DNA of 64,000 nt, from the NCBI RefSeq assembly GCF_028769735.1, contig NC_088173.1, forward strand, positions 6,531,038 to 6,595,037. Direction: 5' to 3'. The stretch is from Zonotrichia leucophrys gambelii. Its lineage: Eukaryota; Chordata; Aves; Passeriformes; Passerellidae. The position numbers and the translations under genes are program-made. Positions within the stretch are counted from its first letter, which is position 1; each line of letters opens with the position of its first letter. This document shows, one piece after another, positions 13,950 through 25,597 of this stretch. Under the pieces are notes generated by a model. It had not been told where the DNA came from, did not search any database, and was given only the letters and a program-made list of their open reading frames with translations.

Positions 13950-15960
13950 ACTGTTAGTTTTCAAAATCTCGATTTACCACGTAAGACAAAGACAGCATGT
14001 AAGAACTCCAAACATATTCATGCATCCCAGGAAACATCTCAGTTTTGATGAATCACTCCAAGTGATTGAATTCCTCATCTTTACCAGATGAAAACGTAAA
14101 TTCTCTCTCTTTCAACATAATGAAGTATTCGTTAAATTAATTTTCCTTTTAATCATTATTACAAATTTTATCCCATCTGTCTTATAATTAGGACATGATA
14201 ATTGTAGATTTTATTATATCTATGTTTGAACTCATGGATCCTGCCAGAAAACATGCCCCTGATGCCTTTTTTTCCTTTTCAGTTTCCCCAAACTGTTCTC
14301 ATTTATACAGTCTTTCTTTTGTTTCCTCCCAACACTTCATATTCCCTGTACTTATTTGGCTGTTACTGCTTTTTGTTTTCTTTCACCAAGTTCCTGTAAA
14401 TACCTTTATTCCAAACTATTTTCTGCAATTTTTCATATGTTTCTCCTTAATTACAGTAGAAATTATTTGCTATTTATGAAAAGACCTAACAAAACAAGTT
14501 TTTCTATATTTTTTTTCCTTTACTGTTGACTTGAACAAGAAATCTACATAGAAATTTTTGAATACTTTTAACAAATTACAGGTTGAGAAAGACTTAGTGG
14601 ATTAAAGAGAAAGAACAGGGAAAAAACCCAAATTACAGAAACAGCATTTTATCTCATAATTGCAAAACCGTCTAATCTTAGTCTGCATATATTTTCATTG
14701 GCTCCCATCATTCTGTGTTTACTTTCTCAAACCTCTGTAAGCATCTTGATTTTGAAATTAAAATCTAAAGAGAAAAAGTGTTATTTTTCCTACAAGTTGC
14801 ATCAATCAGGAGTTGCATGGTTTTGATAGATCCTGGCCATGTAATAGACATAAAAAATATATATAGTGTTTATAGCCAAACATTAAGATGCATTCTAAAA
14901 ATATTATATTGATTATATCCATTAATGAGAATAGTGAATTGTCCAAAAGCTGTGCTGGATAAATTCTGCATATTTAATTTTTTAGCAGTCTTTGAATGAT
15001 TCTTGTACCATCTGTAATCCAATTTATAACATTTAACTGCATATGATTTCAATGAATATTTCTAAAGCATTATATATACTTTTTTTCTATCAAATTCATG
15101 TGTGTTACTGAGGTTTTCCTCTGATTACCTATAAACAACTAGAATTATTATTAACTTTTAAGTGGCCTGCACATGATTAAGTAAACATTGATATTGCCTA
15201 ATGCGTGTAATCATTTACATGTTCCTGTAATCTGTTTTAAAGTCAGTTGTTCTGAAGCACAGGTAACATTTTTCTACATGTCTGATTGTTATTATAATTA
15301 TGAAAGTATTATTTGATTTCTGATATAATTTTCAGAAAAAAAAAAGTTTCTTCATACTCAAAACCGCTGTTGTCTTAGCTTATATCATAGGTCTTAGTTG
15401 CCCCCAATGTTATTTTTCCCTCTCATCTGCTTTTCTACTTCTTTTGATGACAAAGATCATTTATAGTCTTTAAGTTAGTGGTGGAAGGCTTGAAAATATT
15501 TTTGGAAAAAGTAGCAAATTAAATATGAATGCTTAGTGGGAGAGACTGAATTAAATATATGAGTGGTGAGGAGGAAGGTCTGCAGATACAGTTGCTGTAT
15601 TTGGTTTAATACATGTAACCATTTAATTCAAGAGCTGTGTACTCCCATTACAATGATTTGCCAGCCTCATATGCAGAAGGAATTTGTGCTTTCCTGTGTT
15701 GTGAAGCATATATGTTCTTATGTTTTTACTGAAAACTCTTTTCTGGCTATTATCTCAAGTAGTGCTGTGTTTAATCATTTCTCTCAAAAACATGTACAGT
15801 ATTGGAAATATACATGAAGTTTTATAAAAAGAGTTTTTAAGTCTCCTAGATTTTGTGCAATGCTGAGGCCACTGAAGGGTACAGAAGGTAAAGATTGGCT
15901 TGATATTACACTGTTTGAGGAGGGATGACAAGAAGCCAAGATCCATCAGGTCTGGCATAT
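13950..15960. other. Unique AT-rich non-coding DNA
   Basis: No gene or repeat is recognised here. The sequence has many T-rich and A-rich runs, and its open frames (up to 94 codons) read as low-complexity hydrophobic translations of T-rich DNA. Confidence 0.5.
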
Positions 15961-15992
15961 GCTTTGCCTCATTTGTTTCTCTTCTACCACAG

Positions 15993-16106
15993 TCTGGTGG
16001 CACAGATGCAAGGAGCCAGTTCTGTAGAGACAGCAGGAAAGATTTTCTTCTCATGGAACAAAGTCTGCTGGTACCTGCTAACGGTCCAATGACAGGGTAC
16101 AAGTAA
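15993..16106 (+). other. Possible terminal coding exon (speculative)
   Basis: A strong-looking splice acceptor, a pyrimidine tract followed by CTACCACAG ending at 15992, is followed in phase 0 by 37 sense codons and a TAA stop at 16104-16106. The peptide is compositionally normal: it starts SGGTDARSQ and ends NGPMTGYK. I do not recognise the protein. No upstream exon can be linked, and no AATAAA was noticed close downstream. The reverse strand of the same region is also open for 161 codons (15755-16240), so openness alone is weak evidence. An unrecognised repeat or chance is more likely than a real exon. Confidence 0.13.
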
Positions 16107-17490
16107 CTGATGTTTGGCTTCTCTAAGCTTGAATATGAACAAAACTTGGGAATACCCCCCAGCTGGCAGAACAAAGGAAACATGAAATACAGAAGAACTT
16201 CAATACCTACTTGAAGTCTTGAATGGATATCATCACCCAATCTTCTATACCTGTTCAGTACTTAAAAAGCACATTTTTAAGCAGTTGAAAAGGTGCAAAA
16301 CATATTATTAGAAAAATAACTGTGTGATAGACTCTGAGTTAACACAAATGTAGATTTTCTTAATTCTTTTCAGGTAACAAAGACTTCAGGAATCCACAGA
16401 ATACTTCAGCTAGCAAAATATAAATTATGTACCCGTACATTATCAACTATTGTATCTTAAAATTTCTGGACAAGCCTTATTGTGCCTATAAACTTCTTTC
16501 ATAGTAAGTTACGGCAATGGGGTCATATACAGAGTTTGCCAATAAATCTCTAGAACTTTCCCACAGTTAGTGGTCAATGAACTGCTGAGTTACTTCTTCG
16601 TATTTTTCTAGTCTCAAACTGTGAAGCTACACTGGTAGCAATGGAAGAAAAATTTTTAAAGTATTGGTGATAAAGGCAATCAAGGAAGTTCCAAATAGCA
16701 CAGGAGTGTTTCCTTACTTTCCTTTATATTTCACATTTCTAGATCCTGCCTGACTGTGCACAGAATGGTGAATACCTTGAGCCTTTCATTCCTGTCAAAG
16801 CAAAGCTATTTACCATTTACCTAGGGAATATGAACCATCATCTGAACAATTTTGCTGGAATAAAAAAGCATTTGCTGATTGAAAGCAGAGGACTGATGCA
16901 AGATGAATCTTGGTGAGGTAGGTTGCTAAGATTTTCTCTCTTTTTTCTCTTACTTTGAACATCGTTCTTATGGGAACACTTGCATCCTCAAATGCAGCTA
17001 CAGGGCAGTGCTTTGCATGGACCTGGCTTGGTTTTGTGTCACTTGTGTGCTCTGGTGGCCACTGCTACTTCAGAGCAGTGTTGTGGGAACACCACAAGGC
17101 ATTATGGCAGAGAAGAGCAGAGTACGTCAGTATGACACAGAGGGAGGAAGCCACAAAGGGAGGAGAGACCCTTGGGGACACAAGTGCAGAATTGAGAAGC
17201 CCTAATAATCTCTAAAGTGAAAGAGAAGGTTGTAAGTTTTAAGGTCTGAGATGAAGGGAGTCTTGAATTATGACCCTTCTGTAGTCCTAGGTCACTGACG
17301 ATCACTTGCTGCCTATTCCAGCTCCCTATTTCTCAAAGAGTGACAGATGTAACCCTGCCACCCAAGGAGCCCAGGTTTCTTGGTCATGTGGTGGCAGCCT
17401 CAATCGATCCTGTTCTTAGGAAGCTTTAAATTCCCAGCTCCCTCTGTACAGTGGTCTTTCATATTGACTATATTCTCAGTTAAAGGTTTA
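16107..17490. other. Non-coding DNA with a GC-richer patch
   Basis: I found no recognisable gene. The patch at about 16975-17215 is richer in G and C than its surroundings and has overlapping frames on both strands, all without domains. It could be an old unclassified repeat. Confidence 0.4.
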
Positions 17491-17493
17491 AGG

Positions 17494-17542
17494 GTTTAAA
17501 GAACATTTAAACGTTTAAAGAACATTGTACCTTAAGGTACAA
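17494..17542. repeat. Direct repeat pair plus 18-bp perfect palindrome
   Basis: GTTTAAAGAACATT occurs at 17494-17507 and again at 17513-17526, 19 bases apart. The second copy runs into a perfect 18-base palindrome, TTGTACCTTAAGGTACAA, at 17525-17542. This is probably a local slippage duplication beside a chance palindrome. The palindrome could also be a binding site for a dimeric protein. Confidence 0.6.
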
Positions 17543-18199
17543 CACGGAACTGATGACCACAACATACATTTTCCACCTGCACATACTTTTATCAAACAAG
17601 TAATGGAGTAGCACCATCATGATTTTTGTCAGCAAAATAAGCCATCCTTCTTTCTTAGAAAGGACTTTGTCAAAGCAAAGTTAGACCTACATAAAAAATG
17701 TGGACTAAGTCAACACAAGCAAAATACTATCAGTGGAAAAAACCCAACATTTCTCTTACTTACATTTTTTTAAACTAAATTCTTGTCTCATCTTCTTTTT
17801 CATAACAGTGTTCAAGAAAACAGCAGTTGTTAATCCAAAACTCTGTCAATCATTCTACCAAATGGAATAAAACTCACAGGATGTTGAGTTGCAAAGCAAA
17901 ATAATAAAAAACCAAAACATAGAAAATTTGCAGATACCCCTCTTCATATAAATTTTTAAAAAATCCCACAAAGAATATTGTCAAACAAGTCTTGCCTATA
18001 AAAAAATCTCGTGAAATGCTGAGGCAAAGGTTATGATTTCTGGTATAAGTTATTTACTCTTAGGGAAATGGTTTACCCCTAACTAGAAAAAAAAATCTGT
18101 AGTGCTGGCTTCCTCTGTGAATATGCTAGTAAGTTATTTCCCACTGCCTTTTTTTCTTGTGTCCTTGTAGTCAAAACCTTTTGTCAAAGTCTTCTGTGA

Positions 18200-18740
18200 G
18201 AGAAGGGCTAGAAACAACATTAAATCACAGAACTAAAAATAAGCAAATATTTTTGGGCATCACCAGGAGACAAATACCTATCAAGTCAGATGTACAAACC
18301 AGCGCATTAGTGAATCATCATCCGGAGGGCAGAGCACATATTGGGCTCACTTACAGGGGAAAGGTAGAAACTGTGTACATTGGATGCTACTGCAGTAATT
18401 TAGTCAGAAAGAGCTATCATTTAATATTAATTCTGTTTCATAAAACAGCTGGGGAGAAAAGGAAAATTATAGAGAGGAATAACAAGGACTGTAATGCTTT
18501 AATTAATCACTTGTGCAAGCAACATCCTTCTCCCTCCAGCCCCACTTCCAGCCTGGTCTAGCAGACCTGCCTGCCTCCCATCTGAAGGGCAGGCACCACT
18601 TTAATTTCTGTATTTGTTTTGTCACGTATTGCTGGCCTGGAAACTCTCAAATCCAGTTGCTCCTAAATTGGAGTCTCCATGGCAACATTCACAGAGGTGC
18701 ACATTGGAGCCAGCTGCCAGAAGAAGACAGTTACATAACA
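18200..18740. promoter_or_regulatory. Candidate regulatory element with X-box-like site
   Basis: This moderately complex patch has no recognised repeat. It holds homeodomain-type words (TTTAATTAATCAC near 18497) and, at 18673-18686, GTCTCCATGGCAAC, which matches the RFX X-box palindrome GTTGCCATGGCAAC at 12 of 14 positions. The 134-codon open frame starting at 18157 has no domain and probably reflects this non-random composition. The enhancer call is inference from motif content. Confidence 0.25.
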
Positions 18741-21432
18741 CAAACAGGAGGCTTTTCAGTTTACTGACCTGAGATACACAGACAGGCAGACAGATAGAAT
18801 GTAAATAATAGTGTAAAACTCTGGTGGAAAACTGGATGATGCCACAAAACTATTTAAAATAATTTCAAGAGTTGAGAAGACTCAAGAGGTGAAAATTTAG
18901 CTTGCATAAATGGCTTACATCCATCCTTTGTGCTGTTTTTAGTGCCTAAAAGTAACAACTTGCACTAAAGATATGAAGCTAAGAAGGTAAAGTGGTGGCA
19001 ACACCAGCTGTATGTCAGTTTACTGCCAGATAAATCCAATCTCTGTCAGCCAGGTAATGCCAGAGGTAGATCAGGACTCTCATGCCAACTATGCAGTGCA
19101 GAACACTCATAAAGAACAGATTTTAAAGAATGACATGTTGGTTTCCCCAGACTAACTAAAAGGAAATTAGTCAGAAAGATCAGAATGGAGACTGGGTTTG
19201 GGTGTGGAATTGAGGAGTAATTAAATACAGAGACTGGAGGGGACCAGCTTACTTGCCATCATATTTGGAAAGGCAATATTATGTTCATCATTAAAACAAG
19301 ATTAGTGGTAAAACCATTTTAGCAGCAGAAAATGCTTAAGTCTCCTGTGAACTTTTCCTTTCATGTACTATGATACAAAAGAGAAAGTATTTTTCTGGAC
19401 TTAGAGCAGATATTTGTATTGCAGTCATTGGTTATTTACTTCTCCAGGAACAATTTTGATGATTCTTTGACTACAGTTGTGTATTTCCATACAGAAATAT
19501 CATTCATCTTGATGTCAGCAGCATCCCACAAAAACTTAAGAAGTCTTCCAGGCCTTTTCAGGAAAGAGTGACTGAGAATGTTTAGGTAATTTTGTAATAA
19601 AATAAGGACAATTTTCTTTTCCTCCCCAGAAATGACTTGCGAATGCAAAAGTTTACCTATGTATTATCTAAGATTTCAGACTTTATATTCTGCTTAACTT
19701 CACATACAAAAATGCACATTTATTTTCAGACAAAAACCCAGCCTCCAGAAAGGTTCTGGTAGACAGCAGTATTTTTTGGGAAAACTGCAGAAGCAGTTGT
19801 CCACTCTGGCATTTTGTCATTCAGATAAATGCTAATATACAACACCTGGATCTCAACAGTCATCCATTAGATGCATTTGTGATTGCTTCTTATGTCAAAA
19901 GTAATGCGAAAATAGTTCAAGAAAAATATCTTAAAAAAAAGAATAATCTTCTTTTTTAGCTAGCCCTATTTCCTCTGTTAATTCTCAGAAGGAATGTCTA
20001 CGTCTTGGTCTAATCTCATGTTACAAAACAGTTGAAAGCTTCATTTCTTCTCTGCTTTAAAAATACAAAAAAAACCCCCAAAAAACTGTAAAGGTGGAAA
20101 ACTGCACTGATTAAGTCTCTGAAACATGGAGTTTGGGTAACATCAGTGCCAGCAAAGCATGGGTAGTTAAGGGTTTGCCTGGCTGATAAAGCTTACCATG
20201 GGTATCCTGCTGTCACAGCCTTGGATAAAACTCTTATTTTCAGTTCCTCCTGACAGGTCTTCTTTGACTTCATGCCATGTCTTGTGCAGCAACAATATTT
20301 TGTAAAAACAGTGAAAATGTAAAACTCAGAATCTACACCATGGAGAGTTATAACCTTTAACTACAACCCCAAACCCACATGCATTACTACTTCCCTTTTT
20401 TTTTATTTGTTTGTTTTTTAAGTAGATGTACAGGGACAATTGTTGGCACTGGGCTTCTTAATCACCTGAATATGCACTACATGAAATTGAAAAATAATTC
20501 TGAGGAAGAGAATTCAGACAGAAAATAAGGATGCAAAAGTACAGGCCTGAAATTCAGTTGGAATTTCTGGCTCACTAAAATTCTGAAATTCTGACACTTC
20601 AGTTATCTTCTTTTTCAAATTCAGTCAATAAAGTCAGGAAGCAGATGTAGCAGAAGTGGAGAGTAATGGAGAAAACATGAATTGTGAAAATCTTTGGGAA
20701 TATATCTAACCAATTTGCAAATAAAATTGACATAAATAAGCATAAATATATATAAAATCAGTGTTTATTAAATTCAAATTTACATTAGAAAGTATTTAAA
20801 CATGTTGGCCTCAATACTCTCAGTAAAAAATGTTCACCATTTAATCATTTTGCAAATCTAGAAAAACAGGTATCTGTAAGAACAATATTATTCTTAGTTG
20901 AAACTGAATTTAGTCACTATCAACAGTCAAAAAGAGTAGAAAATTTTTGAATTATTTTTTCTAACATCTTTATTAATAAAATACTTTCAATTACTACATA
21001 TTTTTCTCTTAGAAGCATGTTTAAAGAGAATTTTTAAAATATGGATAGGATCCAGGAAGATGGTCTTCCCTTTCCCTCCTTCCCTATTTTGAAAAACAAA
21101 ATCCTAAAAACTGAATAAATCCAAAGTTTTCTGCTGTCCCTAACAAGCTTTTACGTATAAATTCTCAATTTTATCAGCTAAGCTGAAAGAATCCTCTATT
21201 CCATGTTTCCTCTGGCAGCACTTACAAGTAAAAGACCAGAGAATAACTGTAGGCACTTCTCCACTGCCTGAATAGTTTTCCAACCCTTTGAGGCATTGTT
21301 CTGGAAAGGATATCTCATCCAAGTTAGATTTTGACATTTGAGACCCCAAGCAGCAAATCCCTTGGATGGCCAGGAAGACAAAGGTACCCGAGGTATTTCC
21401 CAGCTGTGTGCTGCCCACAGGGGGCATGGTCA
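18741..21432. other. Unique AT-rich non-coding DNA
   Basis: No gene or repeat is recognised. There is a short CAGA-rich run near 18778-18797 and A-rich or T-rich runs near 20066-20090 and 20396-20420. Confidence 0.5.
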
Positions 21433-21534
21433 GCCCCAGAGCCTTGTTCTTCCCTCAGGGACCACAGCCCCAGAGCCTTGCTCTTCCCTTAGGGACCACG
21501 GACACAGAGCCTTGTTCTTCTCTTGGGGACCACA
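21433..21534. repeat. Minisatellite: three tandem 34-bp units
   Basis: Units lie at 21433-21466, 21467-21500 and 21501-21534. Each contains CAGAGCCTTG-TCTTC and ends GGGACCAC. Units 1 and 2 differ at very few positions and unit 3 is more diverged. Because 34 is not a multiple of 3, the same unit is read in different frames, so the open frames across it (90 and 109 codons) reflect the repeat rather than a gene. The array is much more GC-rich than its neighbourhood. Confidence 0.9.
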
Positions 21535-24500
21535 GACCAAGCTCAGGGACAGCCTCTGTCAGGGCACAAAGCCCTGCCATGTTCTGGTGCTTTGCCCAGC
21601 CCAAGCTTTTACACCCCAAGTGGATATTGAAGCCATAGGCAGGTTTTTCCTTTTTCTGCAGATGTGAGATGTGTTGTTACCATAGTGAACAAAGAGCAGA
21701 GAGAAGGGCAATGGGAAACTGAGAATGGGAAAATGAAGTTTTGCACTGGTGGTGTGAACTCACACATCTCCATGGAACTTCAGGTAAGCTGCTAAGATCA
21801 CGATCTCTTACTGCTTTTGTTTAGTGCTAATTCATCCAGACTATGCTGCTAGCTTTCATCTGCAGAGAATTACAGCTTCTCCTGCATGTGTCAGCTCAGC
21901 TGATCATTACAGGAAGCGTGGAGCATACAGGGAAAGTATCTGCCACGGACACCCCTTCAAGGAGCCCTTTATTTTCACACCTTTATACTCTCATGTTCAT
22001 ACAGTTGAAGCCCAGTTTAACTAAAATTGCCTCTAAATGGCAACATTTGAAAGTAAAATTTATGGGCTCTGTGTTAATTTGGTGAAATCACAATAAATAT
22101 CTCACACTGGGATAAAGATACTTCGTGGGACATCTGTCAAAGTCAGAACTGGATGCAGGGCTTCAGGCTGCCATTTTTGCCTTTGGCTGTTTCCTGCATT
22201 GAATTTCAGCACATTAAAAATTCTTCACCTTGCATCAAAAGCACTCGATCTTTGTGCAGATTTTCTTTTCAAAGGCTACAGCTTGTACCTTCCTAAGCAC
22301 CAATGCTCAAAAAGTCTCAAGTGAAACCTTCCTTGTGAAAATGATTTAATTTTATCTAACACAAACCAGGAACAATTTATTATGCCTTTAGCTCTTCAGT
22401 TGCTTCCCTGCCTCTCTGACTGTCAGTGTTTAAACCAAATTCAAGATTGACATGCAGAGAGCAATTTTGCCAATAGCTACTCCCAGAATTCTGCAGACCA
22501 GCATCTGTGTACATACATTTTTATCTTACAGGATGGATTACCAATTCTACAGCAAGTGCAGATCCTCAATGAGCATTCTTTTTCATCCTTATAAAAACTA
22601 AACCTTTTATTTCTTATTCCTGTATCTTGTGTGTAGATACCAATTACCACCTTCCCCTATGACTATGTGTTGATTTTTCCAATATAATAATTCTATATTT
22701 AGCTCATTGGAGCAGTTCCACTTTCTTGCAGTTGCAAGTAAAAAAAAAGCAGCATCTTGTATGGTAAGACCCCTATTCCAGTTCTGAATTGGAATTGATC
22801 TTCCTACTTTATCTTGTTTGCAGTGAGCAAAGCACCTCTCTCTGGAGTACCCTGCCTCCACAAACTACTTTAAACAAAAAAACACTCTGTTCAAGTGGAA
22901 TAAACATTCTAGAAATTTTGAAAAAAATTTGTCATACAATGAAGAGTAAACATTATAATTTCAATGCTTTTTCATCTATATATTTACTTATGTGTTTAAC
23001 TTGCATTTTCTAGTATAACCATGGGACTATGAGCATGAAAAGAACTCCAGCAAATTCCTGAAATATCCTTGGTTTTGCTCTTGACACATATCCTTTCTCC
23101 AAATCCCTCTCTTGAGAAAACTTGAAATTAATTTTAAGCATTCTGTTTGCTTCACCTCCAAACAGAGTTTACTATAAGTCTTAAAGGAAACTTCTACTTT
23201 TAGGTAAACCTTTATGGGTGACCTCCAGAGACAGAAGGGGAAACATCCATACTACCTATAAAGAAATCGGCTTCATATTTTTCTATTTATATATTTTTCA
23301 TTATATTGGAAAATTTCAATATGTCAGTAAAATGTTCCTCATGAAAATGTCACTAAATAGATAAGTAAAAAACACCCAAACATAAAAAATCTCCCTTTCA
23401 AAAATAAATGATACACCTTATGTTTATCAAGGAAATTGTCTGTAGATGTATTTCATGAAAATTTATCAGAGTAAACACAAATATGAACCACATAATGTTA
23501 CACTGCTGTAAAGATAAAGTCCAACCATGTTGTTGCTTACCATTCAAATATGAGATCAGGCATAGTCTGGATGATTTTTTTCCCCAAGGATTATCCAAGA
23601 AGCACAAGGTGCAAGTTGTAAATTATTAACTAGTGTCTGAACTTCTTCCCATGAACAGGAACTAAGCAAATACACACTGGAGAAACAAGGCAAGGATTTG
23701 AACAGATCTATTCTAATATTCCAGACAGAATAGTAGCTCTATTATTCCAATGTATACCGTCATGTATTGTAACTTCTCTAATTAATGTATTTTAGTTGTG
23801 TAATTCCATAGGACATTGAAAAAGTGTATATTATATCAAATTTCATTATTAATTCCAAAGGCAATTCCTTCAAGCCTTCAAGTATTTAGCTTGCAATGTT
23901 ATGGCCAGTTTTTCAGGAAAAAATTAACCTTCCATCTCATGTTGGTGCTCTTTTATTTTCTTGAATTGTTTCCTGAAGAAAATGGGCCCCATTATATATT
24001 CTCAGTGTAGTCTTGAGTGTATTGTACATCTGAGAAAGGTTGAGTTGAACTGGGTCATTTCTGAGTTGCTGTTTGGGTCTGCTTTCACATGTCAGATGCC
24101 AGAAGAGTCACAGTGTACTTAGGGTAGTGGCCAAAAAGAACTTAAATAGTATGAGATATACAGTTTGATGGCTACTAACATTTGCTATACTTTGGAGTTA
24201 TAGCAACATTAGGATCCAGTGATTGACACAAAGTGATTGCTAATTGCTGTAATTAATCAAATGTCATTCAGCACTGAGGAGCTATTGGCATCGCACACAC
24301 ACACACAAAAGCACACAGGGAAATCCCTTATACAAGAGGGTCACAAGTTCAGAAAAGTGCTATTCATTTTTATTAGTTTCTCCTTCATTTGCTGCAAATA
24401 CAAGGTTCCATGTGCCCTGAAAACAGTAGCATGACAGTGGGAAAATTTGCACTTTGGCTTTCATCAGCTGTCCCTAATTCAAAATATTGCCAGGTCTTCA

Positions 24501-25530
24501 GCAATGCTGAGATACAGTAACTGCCCAACAAAATGGGGAATATGGCAGCCAGATATTTTTTCTGCTTGATGTAATTATTTCAAACATATACGAGATCCAT
24601 GATAAGGTTTTATGCAAGAGTACAAACTGGTAGCTGGGCTAATAACTTCTATTCATTTGATATAGAGAATGCAAGTGAAAATTTCGTATAAGGTCAAATC
24701 ACTAATATTCTAAGTATCAAAAGTAACATGAATTCATGAATAATGTCAAGAAATTCTTCCTGTGTTTATTTATTTGCTTTCAAGGTTGTGGATGTGTGAA
24801 ACTCGTACTGAAACTAAATGCATCTTTGGTTATCAGGAGACAACTTTTGCAGCAGCTGCCAAAAAGTCTTAACAATATTTGCTGATTTTCTCTCTACTTT
24901 TGCTAAATGTATGCTTCTTTAGCACTGGCTTTCTGCAGTCATTTAAGAACTACCAGAAGTATTTGAAGAATATTTTAAATTATTTCTGGATACTACTGGA
25001 ACTCTTCCTATACAGTGGAATAAAAAACTCCAAACAGGAGCATCTTAGATGTATTCAGGCACTAAAACCCATTCCATATCATAGATGGATACCCCTCAGT
25101 ACTCTGATCCAAAAAGCCTTGAGATTCCCTCCATAAGTAAGTTGTTGCTGTCCAGTCTGCAAAGGTCACAGCACTGATGCTGACAGTAGGGGTCAGATAT
25201 TTATACCAATTAATAGCGTGAAGTTCAGCAGCAACCTTTGGGATTCTGTGAAAAAACAGCCATAAATAGTGTGTAAGGCAGGCATGCACTGACTGTGAAT
25301 AGAAACTGTAAGACAACTACACATTTAAGTAATGATAATAATTTTCTCAGGTAGAAGGAACAAGCACAATTAAGAGAAGCAGAGCAGATGTCTCAGGAAC
25401 AAGCAGAGAGCATCTGGGTGCTTTTTATTTGATCTATGCAAGCCTTTGATGGCCAAGCCCAACTAATGCCTCCTTAGATGTATATCTTTAATTTTTATTT
25501 CATGTGACACTAGAAATACCAGTACCTTTC
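21535..25530. other. Unique non-coding DNA, no gene seen
   Basis: Only short chance open frames were found. A short (CA)n run of about 7 units lies near 24294-24307. No LTR or CR1 was recognised. Confidence 0.5.
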
Positions 25531-25597
25531 CTCAGGAGTTGGACTCTGATGATCCTTTTGGATCCCTTTCAACTCAGGATATTCTGTGATTCTATGA
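25531..25597 (+). mobile_element. CR1 LINE 3' end fragment
   Basis: The segment reads like the last part of an avian CR1: GGAGTTGGACTCTGATGATCC, then a diverged form of the TCCCTTCCAACTCAGGATATTCT block, ending in the octamer tail ATTCTGTGATTCTATGA. Only about 67 bases are recognisable. It is a severely 5'-truncated or decayed insertion, as is usual for CR1. Confidence 0.85.

Noticed and set aside
15755..16240. 161-codon minus-strand open frame
   Set aside because: There is no recognisable domain. An open frame of this length is only moderately unlikely by chance over both strands of 64 kb at this base composition. It is kept only as context for the possible + strand exon.
18157..18561. 134-codon open frame
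   Set aside because: No domain, no clear splice sites. The region looks more like regulatory DNA than coding DNA.
21433..21534. Tandem units considered as a CRISPR-like array
   Set aside because: Units are directly adjacent with no spacers, and the genome is avian.
21338..21667. Proline- and serine-rich open frames across tandem repeats
   Set aside because: The 34-bp unit keeps several frames open by repetition. It is not a gene.
24294..24307. Short (CA)n run
   Set aside because: It has only about 7 units and is common background. Mentioned but not listed separately.
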